Source: Oerskovia flava (lineage in GTDB: Bacteria; Actinomycetota; Actinomycetes; Actinomycetales; Cellulomonadaceae). Taken from it: a stretch of 64,000 nucleotides of DNA. Position 1 is the stretch's first letter; each line of letters starts with the position of its first letter. Positions 1 through 8,126 of the stretch are shown piece by piece. The notes beneath the pieces are model-generated. The model did not search any database. It saw nothing but the letters and a program-made list of their open reading frames with translations, and was not told the origin of the DNA. The translations under genes and the position numbers were made by a program. The stretch covers positions 1 through 64,000 of the forward strand of contig NZ_JAOXSR010000009.1 of assembly GCF_026163685.1 (NCBI RefSeq). Direction: 5' to 3'.

Positions 1-127
1 CCACAACGATGACCACCAGACACCCGACGAGGGATATTGGCATTGACTATCAAGCACACTGTTGAGTTCTCAAACAACCGACACACACCGACTCAGACCC
101 GCCCAGCGGACCCTCACTCGGGGCAAC
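1..127 (-). other. rRNA operon 5' leader, 16S gene lies beyond left edge
   Basis: The minus strand at 59-78 reads GTTGTTTGAGAACTCAACAG, followed by TGTGCTTGATAGTCAATGCC. This block is characteristic of the leader (antitermination/RNase III processing region) immediately upstream of 16S rRNA in actinobacteria. The 16S start itself (AGAGTTTGATC) is not inside the window, so the gene should begin shortly left of base 1. There is no protein-coding potential here. The 180-401 stretch further right holds nothing else I can name. Confidence 0.65.
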
Positions 128-133
128 TCGTCA

Positions 134-163
134 AACTTACCAGACTCTCCGCCCCGTTTCCAA
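134..163 (-). promoter_or_regulatory. Putative rRNA operon promoter
   Basis: On the minus strand a -35-like TTGGAA (158-163) and a -10 TAAGTT (134-139) are separated by 18 bp. They lie just upstream of a sequence typical of actinobacterial 16S rRNA leaders, so transcription would run leftwards out of the window into an rrn operon. The hexamers are seen directly. Their use as an rrn promoter is inferred from the leader next to them. Additional tandem promoters between 180 and 400 are possible, but I could not assign them. Confidence 0.5.
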
Positions 164-401
164 ACCCGCGCAATTTCTCGCGGTGGAATCGAAAGGGAAG
201 AACCGGGTCCCATTTCTATCATGGCGGCGCGGTGCGTCCTGACCATTCCTGAGCTGGGTTTTTCCCGTGGGACCAGCCACCGGACGCGATCGTACGAATC
301 GATCTTGGGGTGTCTGTTCCTCCCGACCGGGAGTGGCTTCGCGAGATCGCATGTCTGCGGCTCGCGGCGCGGGTAGAACACTACCACGGCTTCGAGACGC
401 C

Positions 402-1394
402 CTACGCCGTCTCCTGCAGGTCCTCCTCGACGGCTGCGCGGAGCCGTGCGGACATCGCCGCCGTCGCCGCCTCGAGCTCGGCGGGACCCTCCACCCGGAA
501 GGGCACCTCGAACATCGCGAGCCAGGCAGCGAGGCCGCCCCAAGACCACGACCCTGCAGTCACCCGGCAGCGCCCGACGTCGAGCGCCTCGACCGTGCCG
601 TCGTCGCCGACCCAGTGTGCGACGTCCTCCGCCGAGGCCTCCAGGACCGCCACGCCCCGGACCGGCGCCGGCGGGCGGGCGAACCGATCCGCGACGTACG
701 TGGCGACATCCGGTGCGGGCAGCTCCCGCGGGGTGAAGCGGGGGCCCGTCGGGGTGCGCGGTCCCATCCGGTCGACCCGGAAGGTACGCCAGTCGTCCCG
801 CTCCAGGTCGTACGCGACGAGGTACCAGCGCCCGCCCCACGTCACCAGGTGGTGCGGCTCGGCCCGTCGGGGCGGGCCGAGCTCCCCGGCGCGCGCCGCC
901 GTCTCGCTGCCGGACCCGCCCTCGTAGTCGAACCGCAGCACCTCCCGCGCGCGCACCGCCGCACCCACCGCGAGCAGGACGTCGCCGTCCACCTCTCTCC
1001 GCTCGTCCCCAGCACGCGCCACCGCCGTGGCCTGGAGCGCGTCGATCCTGCTGCGCAACCGTGCCGGCATCACCTGACGGATCGTCGCGAGCGCCCGCAG
1101 CGACGCCTCCCCGGTACCCGCCAGCGGCGGGGCCTGCAGGGCGACCGCCACCGCGACGGCCTGCTCGTCGTCGAACAGCAGCGGCGGGAGGTCGGCGCCG
1201 GCGTCCAGGCGGTACCCGCCGTCGGGCCCCTTGGTCGCACGGACCGGATACCCGAGCTCACGCAGGCGGTCGACGTCGCGACGCACGGTGCGAGGGCTCA
1301 CGTCGAGGCGCTCCGCGAGCGTGCCGCCGGGCCAGTCGCGGCGTGCCTGGAGCAGCGACAGGAGCTTGAGAAGTCGTCCGGAGGTCTCGAGCAT
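402..1394 (-). CDS. WYL-domain transcriptional regulator with DeoR-type HTH
   Basis: This is a 330-residue cytoplasmic regulator. Residues 1-60 form a winged helix-turn-helix of the HTH_11/DeoR type (LAERLDVSPRTVRRDVDRL). The WYL triad sits at about residues 190-192 in GGRWYLVAYDLERDDWR, inside the putative ligand-binding domain. The C-terminal part corresponds to the WCX extension. Length and domain order are normal for the family. The ligand and targets are unknown. The gene is divergent from an ABC-ATPase remnant, and such regulators often control a neighbouring transporter, so the original target may have been lost. The start is the ATG followed by LETSGRLL. Confidence 0.85.
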   Translation of the reverse strand: MLETSGRLLKLLSLLQARRDWPGGTLAERLDVSPRTVRRDVDRLRELGYPVRATKGPDGGYRLDAGADLPPLLFDDEQAVAVAVALQAPPLAGTGEASLRALATIRQVMPARLRSRIDALQATAVARAGDERREVDGDVLLAVGAAVRAREVLRFDYEGGSGSETAARAGELGPPRRAEPHHLVTWGGRWYLVAYDLERDDWRTFRVDRMGPRTPTGPRFTPRELPAPDVATYVADRFARPPAPVRGVAVLEASAEDVAHWVGDDGTVEALDVGRCRVTAGSWSWGGLAAWLAMFEVPFRVEGPAELEAATAAMSARLRAAVEEDLQETA

Positions 1395-1524
1395 GGCTCC
1401 AGGTTCGCACGGCCAGAGGACAGGAACTGGCCTCTACCCTGGCGACGGTGGTGACCTGCAGCCGAACCGACTCTCCCGCGCCTGGGGCGCACCGCCCGCG
1501 CGCCCCGAAACTCGCTCCCGGAGG

Positions 1525-1776
1525 ATCTCCACTCGATCGCACACCAAGGACTACGTGGCGGGCTCCGGCAGCCGCGCCCGGCAGACCGTCCACGCGGTCC
1601 GCGGCATCGACGTCGACGTCGCGCCCGGCGGGCCCGTCGCCGTGCTCGGCCCCAACGGTGCCGGCAGGACGACGACGCTGCGCATGCGACGCCGGGTGTG
1701 GACGGTCGTGGCGGTCACGACCGCCACGGTCGGCCTCACGGAGGGGATCCGGACCATGGTCCGCGCCACCGACTGA
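1525..1776 (+). pseudogene. Remnant of an ABC transporter ATP-binding gene
   Basis: One plus-strand frame reads TKDYVAGSG, then VHAVRGIDVDVAPGG, then a P-loop GPNGAGRTTTLRM. This is the N-terminal start of a drug-type (DrrA-like) ABC ATPase. After LRM the similarity stops: there is no Q-loop, signature or Walker B. About 28 residues of unrelated, partly hydrophobic sequence (VWTVVAVTTATVGLTEG) lead to the stop. The invariant Walker A lysine is arginine. No convincing start codon precedes the fragment. The best reading is a decayed fusion of an ATPase 5' end and another fragment, possibly the end of the permease gene. The boundaries are approximate. Confidence 0.6.
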
Positions 1777-1797
1777 ACCGCGCTCAGGCCACGAGGG

Positions 1798-3303
1798 TCA
1801 CGCGTGGTGGGCGCGGAACGCGTCGGTCAGGCTCGGCCCGCCGTCGCCGAGCCGCCACACGCTCCAGCCGTCGGCCGTGTGCGTACCCGACACCGCGACC
1901 GCCGCCGCGTCCGGGTGGCGGAAGCGCGCGCCGTCGGTCAGCTCGATGAAGCCGTCCGGGTAGAGGACGGCCTCGAAGCGCTGCCCGCGGCGCGGGCGCG
2001 ACCACACGAGCCGGGTCGGCGCACCGATCGCCCCGGCGAGGGCAAGGAGGTCCGGGTCGTCGTCCGGGCCGAGCGGCGGGACGTCGTGCGCCTGTGGCGG
2101 TGCGGGTACGACCTGCTGCCCTGCGGACGGGGTCGGCAGGTCGGGCACCGAGTAGTCAGGCACCGAGTAGTCAGGCACCGAGTAGTCAGGCACGGCGAGG
2201 TCCCCGGGGGGCCGGTACGACAACGGGTCGTACCCCGTGTCGCCGGCGGTCTGCGGTGCGGCGTCGTAGCCGTGGGAGAGGTAGGACTCGCGCGTGCGGA
2301 TCGACTCCCGGGTGCGCACCGACTCCCGGGTGAGGATGGACGCACGCCGCACGGGACCGTCGTCGGGCGTCGAGGACGGGGCCCGCTCCGGGGCCGGGGC
2401 AGGCGGCGGCGACTGCCGTGGCTCCGGCGCCGGCTCGACCGAGATGGTGCCGATGTCGATCGGCAGCATCGGGCCGGTCTCGACCGTCGACCCCGCGGCA
2501 CCGTAGGTCGTCGGGGACTGGTCCTCCTGCGCCCGACGACGCTCCGCGCGGGACAGGGAAGAGCTCGGAGCGCGGGTCGGGTGCCTCGGAGCGGGGGGCG
2601 GGTCCGGGACGGGAGTCTCCGGCGCAGGGGCCGGACGGGGGTGCTGCGTGACGACGGGGAGCTTGCCCGTCAGCGCACGACCGACGGCGAGGCCCTCGGC
2701 GAACGACGCCACCTCGGGTCCCGCAGGCTCGGCCGGCGTGCTCCGGGTGACCGTGAGCGGGGAGACGTCGACGAACCTCCGACCGTCGGCGCCGTGCACG
2801 ACACCGAGCTGGAGCACGGCGACCGGTGACCCCGGCTGCCGCAGGAAGTCCAGCGCGTCGAGCACGCTCGGCGCGGCGCTCGAGCAGATGATGATGAGCC
2901 GGGCGCCCGTGGCGCGCGACGTCGCCTGCGACCGGGTCAGCGGGACGTTGTCGTAGAAGGTCGAGACGTCCTGGTGGAACCGTCCCGCACCGCCGGAGTA
3001 CTGGCCCGCGAGGTCGGCGCGCGTGTACCGCCCGGCGCGGCCCGCGTGGTTGAGCGCCTGGCCGAGCGACGCCTCCGTCAGCTCACCCACGACCTCGATG
3101 ACCACGGGCAGCCCCGCGGCGTCGAGCGCCAGCAGGTGCGGGTCGTCCGGCGTGGTGCCCGACGCGACGGGGAAGATCTGCTCGCCCAGCAGGCCGTCGA
3201 TGTTGCCGTCGACGACCCGCTGCGCATCGGTCCCGAGAGCTCCTCCGGGCGGTGACGGCTGGACGAGAACCGGACGCTCGGCGTCCACCTCGAACAGGGG
3301 CAT
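1798..3303 (-). CDS. Degenerate nuclease-like protein with C-terminal RAMA domain
   Basis: This is a 501-residue protein with three parts. Residues 1 to about 190 contain DPHLLALDAAGLPVVIEVVG and LGQALNHAG, a pattern like the DUF91/NucS PD-(D/E)XK fold. The expected E-x-K is EVV, so the catalytic lysine appears lost. A long proline/serine/arginine-rich linker follows and contains three YSVPD repeats, encoded by a 15-bp tandem DNA repeat near 2150-2190, and RTRES repeats. The last 75 or so residues (FEAVLYPDGFIELTDG, then DGWSVWRL) match the RAMA domain, which accompanies restriction and methylation proteins. The start at 3303 is preceded by a GGAG site; an upstream ATG would add 24 residues. 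Function unknown; nucleic-acid binding is inferred. Confidence 0.6.
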   Translation of the reverse strand: MPLFEVDAERPVLVQPSPPGGALGTDAQRVVDGNIDGLLGEQIFPVASGTTPDDPHLLALDAAGLPVVIEVVGELTEASLGQALNHAGRAGRYTRADLAGQYSGGAGRFHQDVSTFYDNVPLTRSQATSRATGARLIIICSSAAPSVLDALDFLRQPGSPVAVLQLGVVHGADGRRFVDVSPLTVTRSTPAEPAGPEVASFAEGLAVGRALTGKLPVVTQHPRPAPAPETPVPDPPPAPRHPTRAPSSSLSRAERRRAQEDQSPTTYGAAGSTVETGPMLPIDIGTISVEPAPEPRQSPPPAPAPERAPSSTPDDGPVRRASILTRESVRTRESIRTRESYLSHGYDAAPQTAGDTGYDPLSYRPPGDLAVPDYSVPDYSVPDYSVPDLPTPSAGQQVVPAPPQAHDVPPLGPDDDPDLLALAGAIGAPTRLVWSRPRRGQRFEAVLYPDGFIELTDGARFRHPDAAAVAVSGTHTADGWSVWRLGDGGPSLTDAFRAHHA

Positions 3304-3438
3304 CAGGGATCTCCATCGGTTCGCGAGCACGTTCAGGGCGAACGCGTGTGACGCATAGCCTACGTCGGCGGTCAAGACGGCCCCAGGGCCGCACGGACGG
3401 GTGTCGGAGCAGTCCCGGCACGTGGGGTCGGAGGGGCC

Positions 3439-3738
3439 TCAGGCGTCGGCGAGGCGCGCCTCCACACGCTCCACCTTGCCGGTCAGCTCACCCGTACGGC
3501 CCGGCCGGATGTCGGCCTTCACGACGAGCGAGACCCGGTGGCCTGCGGCCCCCACGGCCTCCGACGCCCTCTTGATGACGTCCATGCACTCGTCCCACTC
3601 GCCCTCGATCGTCGTGAACATCGCGTCGGTGCGGTTCGGCAGGCCGGACTCCCGGACGATGCGGACGGCCTCGGCGACGGAGTCCGTGACGGACTCCCCG
3701 GCACCGAGCGGAGCGACGGAGAACGCGAAGAGTGCCAT
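3439..3738 (-). CDS. MTH1187/YkoF-type thiamine-binding-like protein
   Basis: This 99-residue protein belongs to the small ferredoxin-like fold family (DUF77, MTH1187/YkoF-like). It opens [12 protein letters not shown] and has the typical conserved TTIEGEWDE segment. Members bind thiamine or pyrimidine precursors or act as small ligand sensors. The start at 3738 fits the family's usual N terminus; an ATG 17 codons upstream is unlikely. It is divergent from cofD with about 104 bp between them. The specific ligand is not evident. Confidence 0.75.
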   Translation of the reverse strand: MALFAFSVAPLGAGESVTDSVAEAVRIVRESGLPNRTDAMFTTIEGEWDECMDVIKRASEAVGAAGHRVSLVVKADIRPGRTGELTGKVERVEARLADA

Positions 3739-3842
3739 CCGTCCATCCTGCCCGGACCCTCGCCCCGCGACCACCGGTGATCGCGTCACACCGGGCGCGC
3801 GGGCGCACCGCCCGCCCGCCGCCGCGACGTAGGCTCGGGCCC

Positions 3843-4772
3843 GTGAACGCTGACGTGCGGGTGACGGTCCTGGCCGGGGGTGTGGGCGGCGCCAAGCTCG
3901 CCCACGGTGTGCAACGGACGGGGGCAGACCTCACCGTCGTGGTGAACACGGCGGACGACACCCGCCTGCACGGGCTCGACATCAGCCCCGACCTCGACAC
4001 CGTGGCGTACACGCTCGCGGGCGTCGTCAACCCCGAGACAGGCTGGGGTCGGGCGGACGAGTCGTTCACGACGCTCGAGACGCTGCGGTCGCTCGGCGAG
4101 GACGCATGGTTCCTCCTCGGCGACAAGGACCTGGCGATGCACGTCGCGCGCACCGCCCACCTGCGCGCCGGCGCGACGCTCACCGAGGTCACCGCGCGGC
4201 TGGCTGGCGCGCTGGGTGTGCGTGCGCGCCTCCTGCCCATGACCGACGACCGCGTCGCGACCCTCGTCGACACACCGGCGGGACGGCTCGACTTCCAGGA
4301 GTACTTCGTGGCGCGACGGCACGCCGACGAGGTCCTCGGCCTGACGTACGAGGGGGCCGACGACGCCGCTCCCGCACCCGGTGTGCTGGACGCCGTCGCG
4401 AGCGCCGACGTCGTGCTGCTCGCCCCGTCGAACCCCTTCCTGTCGATCGCCCCGATCCTCGCGGTCCCCGGAGTGCGCGACGCGCTCGCGACGAGCTCGG
4501 CCCGCCGGGTCGCGGTGAGCCCCATCGTCGGCGGCCAGGCGCTCAAGGGCCCGGCCGCCGCCGTGCTCGCGTCGCTCGGGCACGAGGTCTCCGCACTCGG
4601 CGTGGCCCGCCTGTACGCGGGACTGGTCGACGTCATGTGCGTCGACGAGCGCGACGCGGACCTCGTCCCCGCGATCAGGGACCTCGGCCTCGAGGTGCTG
4701 GTGACCGACACCATCATGGGCGCCGGGCCGGGCCGCGAGCGCCTCGCGCACGAGCTGCTGGAGTCGGCGTGA
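3843..4772 (+). CDS. cofD: 2-phospho-L-lactate transferase CofD
   Basis: This enzyme transfers the phospholactyl (or phosphoenolpyruvyl) group from the guanylylated intermediate to Fo, giving F420-0 (dehydro-F420-0 when phosphoenolpyruvate is the precursor). It has 309 residues and starts with GTG. The N-terminal nucleotide-binding motif [11 protein letters not shown], the DKDLAMH segment and APSNPFLSI are typical of CofD/FbiA. It overlaps the following cofC start by 4 bp (GTGA), so the two are translationally coupled. Together they supply the committed step of F420 biosynthesis. The gamma-glutamyl ligase CofE/FbiB and the Fo synthase are not in this window. Confidence 0.92.
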   Translation: MNADVRVTVLAGGVGGAKLAHGVQRTGADLTVVVNTADDTRLHGLDISPDLDTVAYTLAGVVNPETGWGRADESFTTLETLRSLGEDAWFLLGDKDLAMHVARTAHLRAGATLTEVTARLAGALGVRARLLPMTDDRVATLVDTPAGRLDFQEYFVARRHADEVLGLTYEGADDAAPAPGVLDAVASADVVLLAPSNPFLSIAPILAVPGVRDALATSSARRVAVSPIVGGQALKGPAAAVLASLGHEVSALGVARLYAGLVDVMCVDERDADLVPAIRDLGLEVLVTDTIMGAGPGRERLAHELLESA

Positions 4773-5626
4773 CCGAGCGGGTCGTCGCGGTCGTCCCGCT
4801 GCGCGACGGCGCCTCCGGGAAGTCACGCCTGGCGAACGTGCTGGACCCGGCGGCGCGCAGCCGGTTGATCGGTGTGCTCGCCCGGCACGTCGTGCAGGTG
4901 CTGCTCGAGGTCGAGCAGGTCGACCAGGTGGTCGTCGTGACGGGCGACCCGCGCTTCGCGTGGCGGGCGCTGCACGACCTCGTCGTCGAGCCGGCGGCCG
5001 GGTCGGCGGGCTCCCGCGACGGGGCCGGGGCGGGCCAGGGGGACGACGGGCGTGACGTCCTGCCGACGCTGACCGCACGCGCCGACCGGCTGCGCATCGT
5101 CCTGCAGCCCGCGGACCGGCCCGGGCTGAACACGGCGCTGGACGTCGCGCGCGAGCTCGTCGCGGACGACGGCGGGGTGCGGCTGCTGGTCGCGCACGCG
5201 GACCTGCCGGCGCTCTCGCCCGCCGACGTCGTGGCGGTGCTGGCCGAGGACGCGCCGGTCGTCGTCGCGACGGACCGGCACCGCTCGGGCACGAACCTCC
5301 TCGCTCTCGAACCCCCGCTCTCCTCGCCCTCGAGCACGACCTTGCTGCCGTCCCCGCCCGGAGAACGACAGCAGGGTCGTGTTCGGCAAGGGGTGTTTCA
5401 GTTTCGGTTCGGGGTGGGGAGCCTTGGGGCGCACCTGCGGGAGGCCGAGCGGCTCTCGGTGCGGGCCGTCGTCGTGCACCAGCCCGGGACCGCCACGGAC
5501 CTGGACACGCTCGAGGACTGGGACGAGCTGCCGGCGGACGTCCGACGGCGGATGACGAGTGCGGTGCCGTCACTGCCGACGGACTCGCCTCAGGGCTCGC
5601 CCGCGCCGGACGGCAGCACGCTGTAG
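4769..5626 (+). CDS. cofC: 2-phospho-L-lactate guanylyltransferase CofC, with in-frame insertion
   Basis: This enzyme activates phospholactate or phosphoenolpyruvate with GTP in F420 synthesis (CofC/FbiD). It has 285 residues, starts with GTG and overlaps cofD. The N-terminal VVPLRDGASGKSRL, the central LLVAHADLPAL and the conserved HRSGTNLLALEPPL and FRFGVGSLGAHL segments are present. Between the last two lies an extra segment of about 25 residues, from SSPSSTTLL to VRQGV, absent from the usual family pattern. It is encoded by a palindromic repeat element (5321-5394). The reading frame survives, so the protein is probably functional, with an extended surface loop. The 3' end overlaps the convergent RibD-like gene by 37 bp. 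Confidence 0.85.
   Translation: MTERVVAVVPLRDGASGKSRLANVLDPAARSRLIGVLARHVVQVLLEVEQVDQVVVVTGDPRFAWRALHDLVVEPAAGSAGSRDGAGAGQGDDGRDVLPTLTARADRLRIVLQPADRPGLNTALDVARELVADDGGVRLLVAHADLPALSPADVVAVLAEDAPVVVATDRHRSGTNLLALEPPLSSPSSTTLLPSPPGERQQGRVRQGVFQFRFGVGSLGAHLREAERLSVRAVVVHQPGTATDLDTLEDWDELPADVRRRMTSAVPSLPTDSPQGSPAPDGSTL
5321..5394. repeat. REP-like palindromic element inside cofC
   Basis: The arms CGAGCACGACCTTGCTG (5331-5347) and CAGCAGGGTCGTGTTCG (5369-5385) are inverted repeats matching at 15 of 17 positions around a 21-nt loop. The right arm and what follows (CGGCAAGGGG) recur with one arm mismatch at 24956-24972 in the 3' end of eboE. The cofC frame is kept through the element. The limits given are where similarity to ordinary CofC breaks off. 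Confidence 0.65.
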
Positions 5627-6195
5627 GTCGCCGTGAGGGCACCGCGCGGGGATACCGTCGCGCCCGAGACCTCGAGGTGCGCCGGTGTGCCGTCGAAGAG
5701 CCGCAGCCCGTCACCGAGCAGCACCGGGACCGTCGTCAAGAGGTAGGCGTCGACGAGCCCGGCGGCCGCGAGCTGGTGCACGAGGCGGATGCTGCCGAGG
5801 ACCACGATCTCGCCCTCGACGTCACGCTTGAGCGCCGTGACCGCGTCGACGAGGTCGGCCCCGAGCCGGTGCGACGCCGGGTGCGCCAACGGCTCGTCGA
5901 GCGTGCGCGTCGCGACGTGCTTCGGCGTCGAGCGCAGGATGTCGGCGAACGGGTTCGGCTCGGGTGTCGTGAGCCAGTACCCGACCAAGTCCTCGTAGGT
6001 GCGGCGCCCGAAGAGGAACGCCGAGGTCACGCCGCCGCCGCTCATCGCCGCCCGGGCCCCTTCCGGGTCCTGGGCGAACCACGTGGTCGCCCACCCTCCA
6101 CGGTCGAACCCGTCGCGTGTGTCCTCGTCCGGCCGTCCCGGGGACTGCGCCACCCCGTCGAGCGAGACGTTCTCCACCACCAGCAGCGTGCCCAT
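5590..6195 (-). CDS. RibD C-terminal domain (dihydrofolate-reductase-like) protein
   Basis: This is a 201-residue protein of the RibD_C/DHFR-like family. It opens with MGTLLVVENVSLDGV and contains FGRRTYEDLVGYW and the dinucleotide-site segment IVVLGSIRLVHQL; LLGDGLRLF lies near the end. Members reduce folate- or pterin-like substrates with NADPH, but the true substrate is usually unknown. It is convergent with cofC and overlaps its last 37 bp. No dedicated promoter or regulator is visible. Confidence 0.82.
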   Translation of the reverse strand: MGTLLVVENVSLDGVAQSPGRPDEDTRDGFDRGGWATTWFAQDPEGARAAMSGGGVTSAFLFGRRTYEDLVGYWLTTPEPNPFADILRSTPKHVATRTLDEPLAHPASHRLGADLVDAVTALKRDVEGEIVVLGSIRLVHQLAAAGLVDAYLLTTVPVLLGDGLRLFDGTPAHLEVSGATVSPRGALTATYSVLPSGAGEP

Positions 6196-6293
6196 GCCTG
6201 ACTCCCGTCGTCGAGCCGCCGACCGGCTCTCGGTCCTGTGGACCCGTCCCGGCGCCCGAAGTCATCGGTCGATCGAACGCCCTCCGGCCCCGG

Positions 6294-6899
6294 CTACCAG
6301 CGCCCCCGGTGCACGACGTCGTCGAGCGGCTTGCGGGGACGACGGCGGGGCGACCCGCTCGGGCGGTCGTCCCCCGGGTGCCCGAGCGCGACGACGCCCG
6401 TCGGCGCGAACTCGTCAGGGATGCCGAACGCCTCGCGCAGGCGCGGGACCTCGCCCGGCTGCACACCGAAGAAGCACGCGCCGAGTCCCTCGTCGACGGC
6501 CGTCTGGAGCATGAGCAGCGAGGCCATCCCCGCGTCGACGTGCCAGTACGGCACGGCCCAGCGGTTCTCGTCCCGGTCCGCCCAGCCCTTGTCGTCCTCG
6601 GCGTAGCGCCGCAGGTAGGCGTCCTTCGACGTCAGGACCAGGACGATCACCGGTGCCGTGCGCATCCCGTCGAGCCACGTGCCCATCTGCCTGCCCCCAG
6701 GCGGTGGGGTGGAGGCCTCCCAGAAGCGTGCGACGTCGTCGGGCTCGGTCAGCACGACGAACGCCCAGCCCTGGGCGAACCCCGCGCTCGGGGCACGCAC
6801 CGCGTTGCGCAGCAACCGCTCGACCGCCTCGGGTGCCACCGGCTCGTCCGTGAACCGGCGGACCATACGGCGTCGGCGCACGACGTCCTGGAACTCCAT
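6294..6899 (-). CDS. Nitroreductase-family flavoprotein
   Basis: This is a 201-residue FMN-dependent nitroreductase-fold protein. The N-terminal VRRRRMVRRFTDEPV (phosphate-binding arginines) and NAVRAPSAGFAQGWAFVV are hallmarks. DAGMASLLMLQTAVDEGLG and GVQPGEVPRLREAFGIP complete the fold. In mycobacteria a domain of this type is fused to the F420 gamma-glutamyl ligase (FbiB). Here it stands alone about 0.7 kb from cofC, so a link to F420 is possible but not shown. The arginine-rich C terminus may be disordered. Confidence 0.8.
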   Translation of the reverse strand: MEFQDVVRRRRMVRRFTDEPVAPEAVERLLRNAVRAPSAGFAQGWAFVVLTEPDDVARFWEASTPPPGGRQMGTWLDGMRTAPVIVLVLTSKDAYLRRYAEDDKGWADRDENRWAVPYWHVDAGMASLLMLQTAVDEGLGACFFGVQPGEVPRLREAFGIPDEFAPTGVVALGHPGDDRPSGSPRRRPRKPLDDVVHRGRW

Positions 6900-6924
6900 G
6901 CCGTGATCGTCTCAGACGCTCGCG

Positions 6925-7509
6925 TCAGCGGTGGCGCCCACGGCGACCTTGGCGCTTCGACGCTCGGCGACGTTCCCGGCGTCCGGCGCCGCCCGGCGTG
7001 CCGTCCGGCGTGCCGAGCATCGTGACGAGCTCGTCGAGCGGTGCGGGGAGCGTCACCGCGAGGTCGGCGTCGACCCACACGTCCTGCACCGCCAGGCGCC
7101 ACGCCGGTCCAGTGCGGGACCGCTCCGCGATCGCCTCGCGGAGATCGGTGCGCTCGACCACCGCGTCCTCGACCGCCCCTGCGGCCACGAACGCGAGGAA
7201 CGCGTGATCGTCGAGCGGGACGCGCTCGTACCCGAGCGTCACCAGCGCGTCGAGGAGCGGCAGCGGGTCCGGTTCCTCGCGCGCACGGTCTCCCACCTCG
7301 TCCCAGACCTCGATCTCCGCGTCGTCCTCGAGCCGCTCCGCCCGGGTGCCGGTGAACTTGAGGAAGTGCTCGAGGTAGCGCTCCGCGAGCTCCCGCGCCG
7401 CGGCCGCGTCGAGCGGCGCGAAGGTCCGGGGTTCCACGGCGTCGTCGACCTCGGTGGCGAGGCGCTCCGGGACGTCGTCCGGCACCGCGCTCGTGTACTC
7501 GACCCTCAC
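6925..7509 (-). CDS. Hypothetical protein, acidic with basic tail
   Basis: I do not recognise this family. The protein has about 194 residues, is rich in Asp/Glu/Ala and mostly helical, with a very basic C terminus (RRERRRASKRQGRRGRHR). Codon use is that of a real actinobacterial gene and the frame is open throughout. The start is uncertain: GTG at 7509 (VRVEYTSAV) gives a compact protein, whereas GTG at 7548 would add 13 residues. Neither has a convincing ribosome-binding site. It lies 25 bp upstream of the nitroreductase gene in the same orientation, so the two may be co-transcribed. Confidence 0.6.
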   Translation of the reverse strand: MRVEYTSAVPDDVPERLATEVDDAVEPRTFAPLDAAAARELAERYLEHFLKFTGTRAERLEDDAEIEVWDEVGDRAREEPDPLPLLDALVTLGYERVPLDDHAFLAFVAAGAVEDAVVERTDLREAIAERSRTGPAWRLAVQDVWVDADLAVTLPAPLDELVTMLGTPDGTPGGAGRRERRRASKRQGRRGRHR

Positions 7510-7560
7510 GACGTCAAGGATGCACCACCGGCCTGGTCCCACGCCCACGAGCGCCGCGGG

Positions 7561-8004
7561 TCAGCTGGCCCCGTTCCAGACGGCGTCCGGTGCGCAGGTG
7601 TCCGGGACGTGCAGGTCCTCCGGTGGCTCCCAGTCCTGGGCGACGCGCTCGCGCAGCACACCGCCCGCGATGCTGATCGCGTCGCCGGCGACGAACGCGC
7701 CGTCGCCGGTCCGCAGGGTCTCGCCGTCCCAGGCCACCCGGTCCTCGTTGAAGACCGGGAGCCAGCGGACCCCGGACCCGTCGGTGATGTAGACGCACCC
7801 GCCGTCGACGGTGAGGCGTCCCTCGATCAGCGCGGCGTCGCCCGCACCCACGCTCGGTCCCCACAGGGCGACCTCGTCGACCGTCACGCCTCCCCTGTCG
7901 CCGCCCCAGGGCCCGACGCAACCGGCTGCGACCGCGCCCACCCCGACGGCGAGCAGCACCGCAGGGGCGAGCGCGTGTCGTCGGGCACGGTCCAGAGCTC
8001 CCAT
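7561..8004 (-). CDS. Putative lipoprotein
   Basis: This is a 147-residue exported protein. A basic n-region (RARRH) is followed by a hydrophobic stretch and the lipobox VAAGC, with the acylated cysteine at residue 29. The mature part contains short beta-rich segments (VYITDGSGVRWLPVF, TLRTGDGAFVAGD) and two cysteines (one near the middle, one in PDTCAPD) that could form a disulfide. No named domain is recognised. It would be anchored to the outer face of the cytoplasmic membrane. Its role is unknown. Confidence 0.7.
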   Translation of the reverse strand: MGALDRARRHALAPAVLLAVGVGAVAAGCVGPWGGDRGGVTVDEVALWGPSVGAGDAALIEGRLTVDGGCVYITDGSGVRWLPVFNEDRVAWDGETLRTGDGAFVAGDAISIAGGVLRERVAQDWEPPEDLHVPDTCAPDAVWNGAS

Positions 8005-8126
8005 GGACCGACCCTAGGACGCGCTCCACGCGTCCCGCGCTCCCGGCTCGGATCGTCATCCGATCGTGACGCCCAGCCCGGGGATCCCTCCCTGACCCTC
8101 AGGACGAGAACTTCTCAGGACCGGCG

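Noticed and set aside
211-260. Second rRNA promoter
   Set aside because: The TGGTCA/TAGAAA-like hexamers are too weak to support a call.
361-387. Single GTAGAAC sequence near the WYL gene as a third repeat array
   Set aside because: Only one short match with no 20-bp periodicity; chance cannot be excluded.
2137-2192. 15-bp direct repeat as iteron or regulatory site
   Set aside because: It is in frame and encodes YSVPD repeats of a disordered linker.
4106-4768. Plus-strand reading frame upstream of cofC as an N-terminal extension
   Set aside because: It is an alternative frame of cofD; the CofC family start matches the GTG at 4769.
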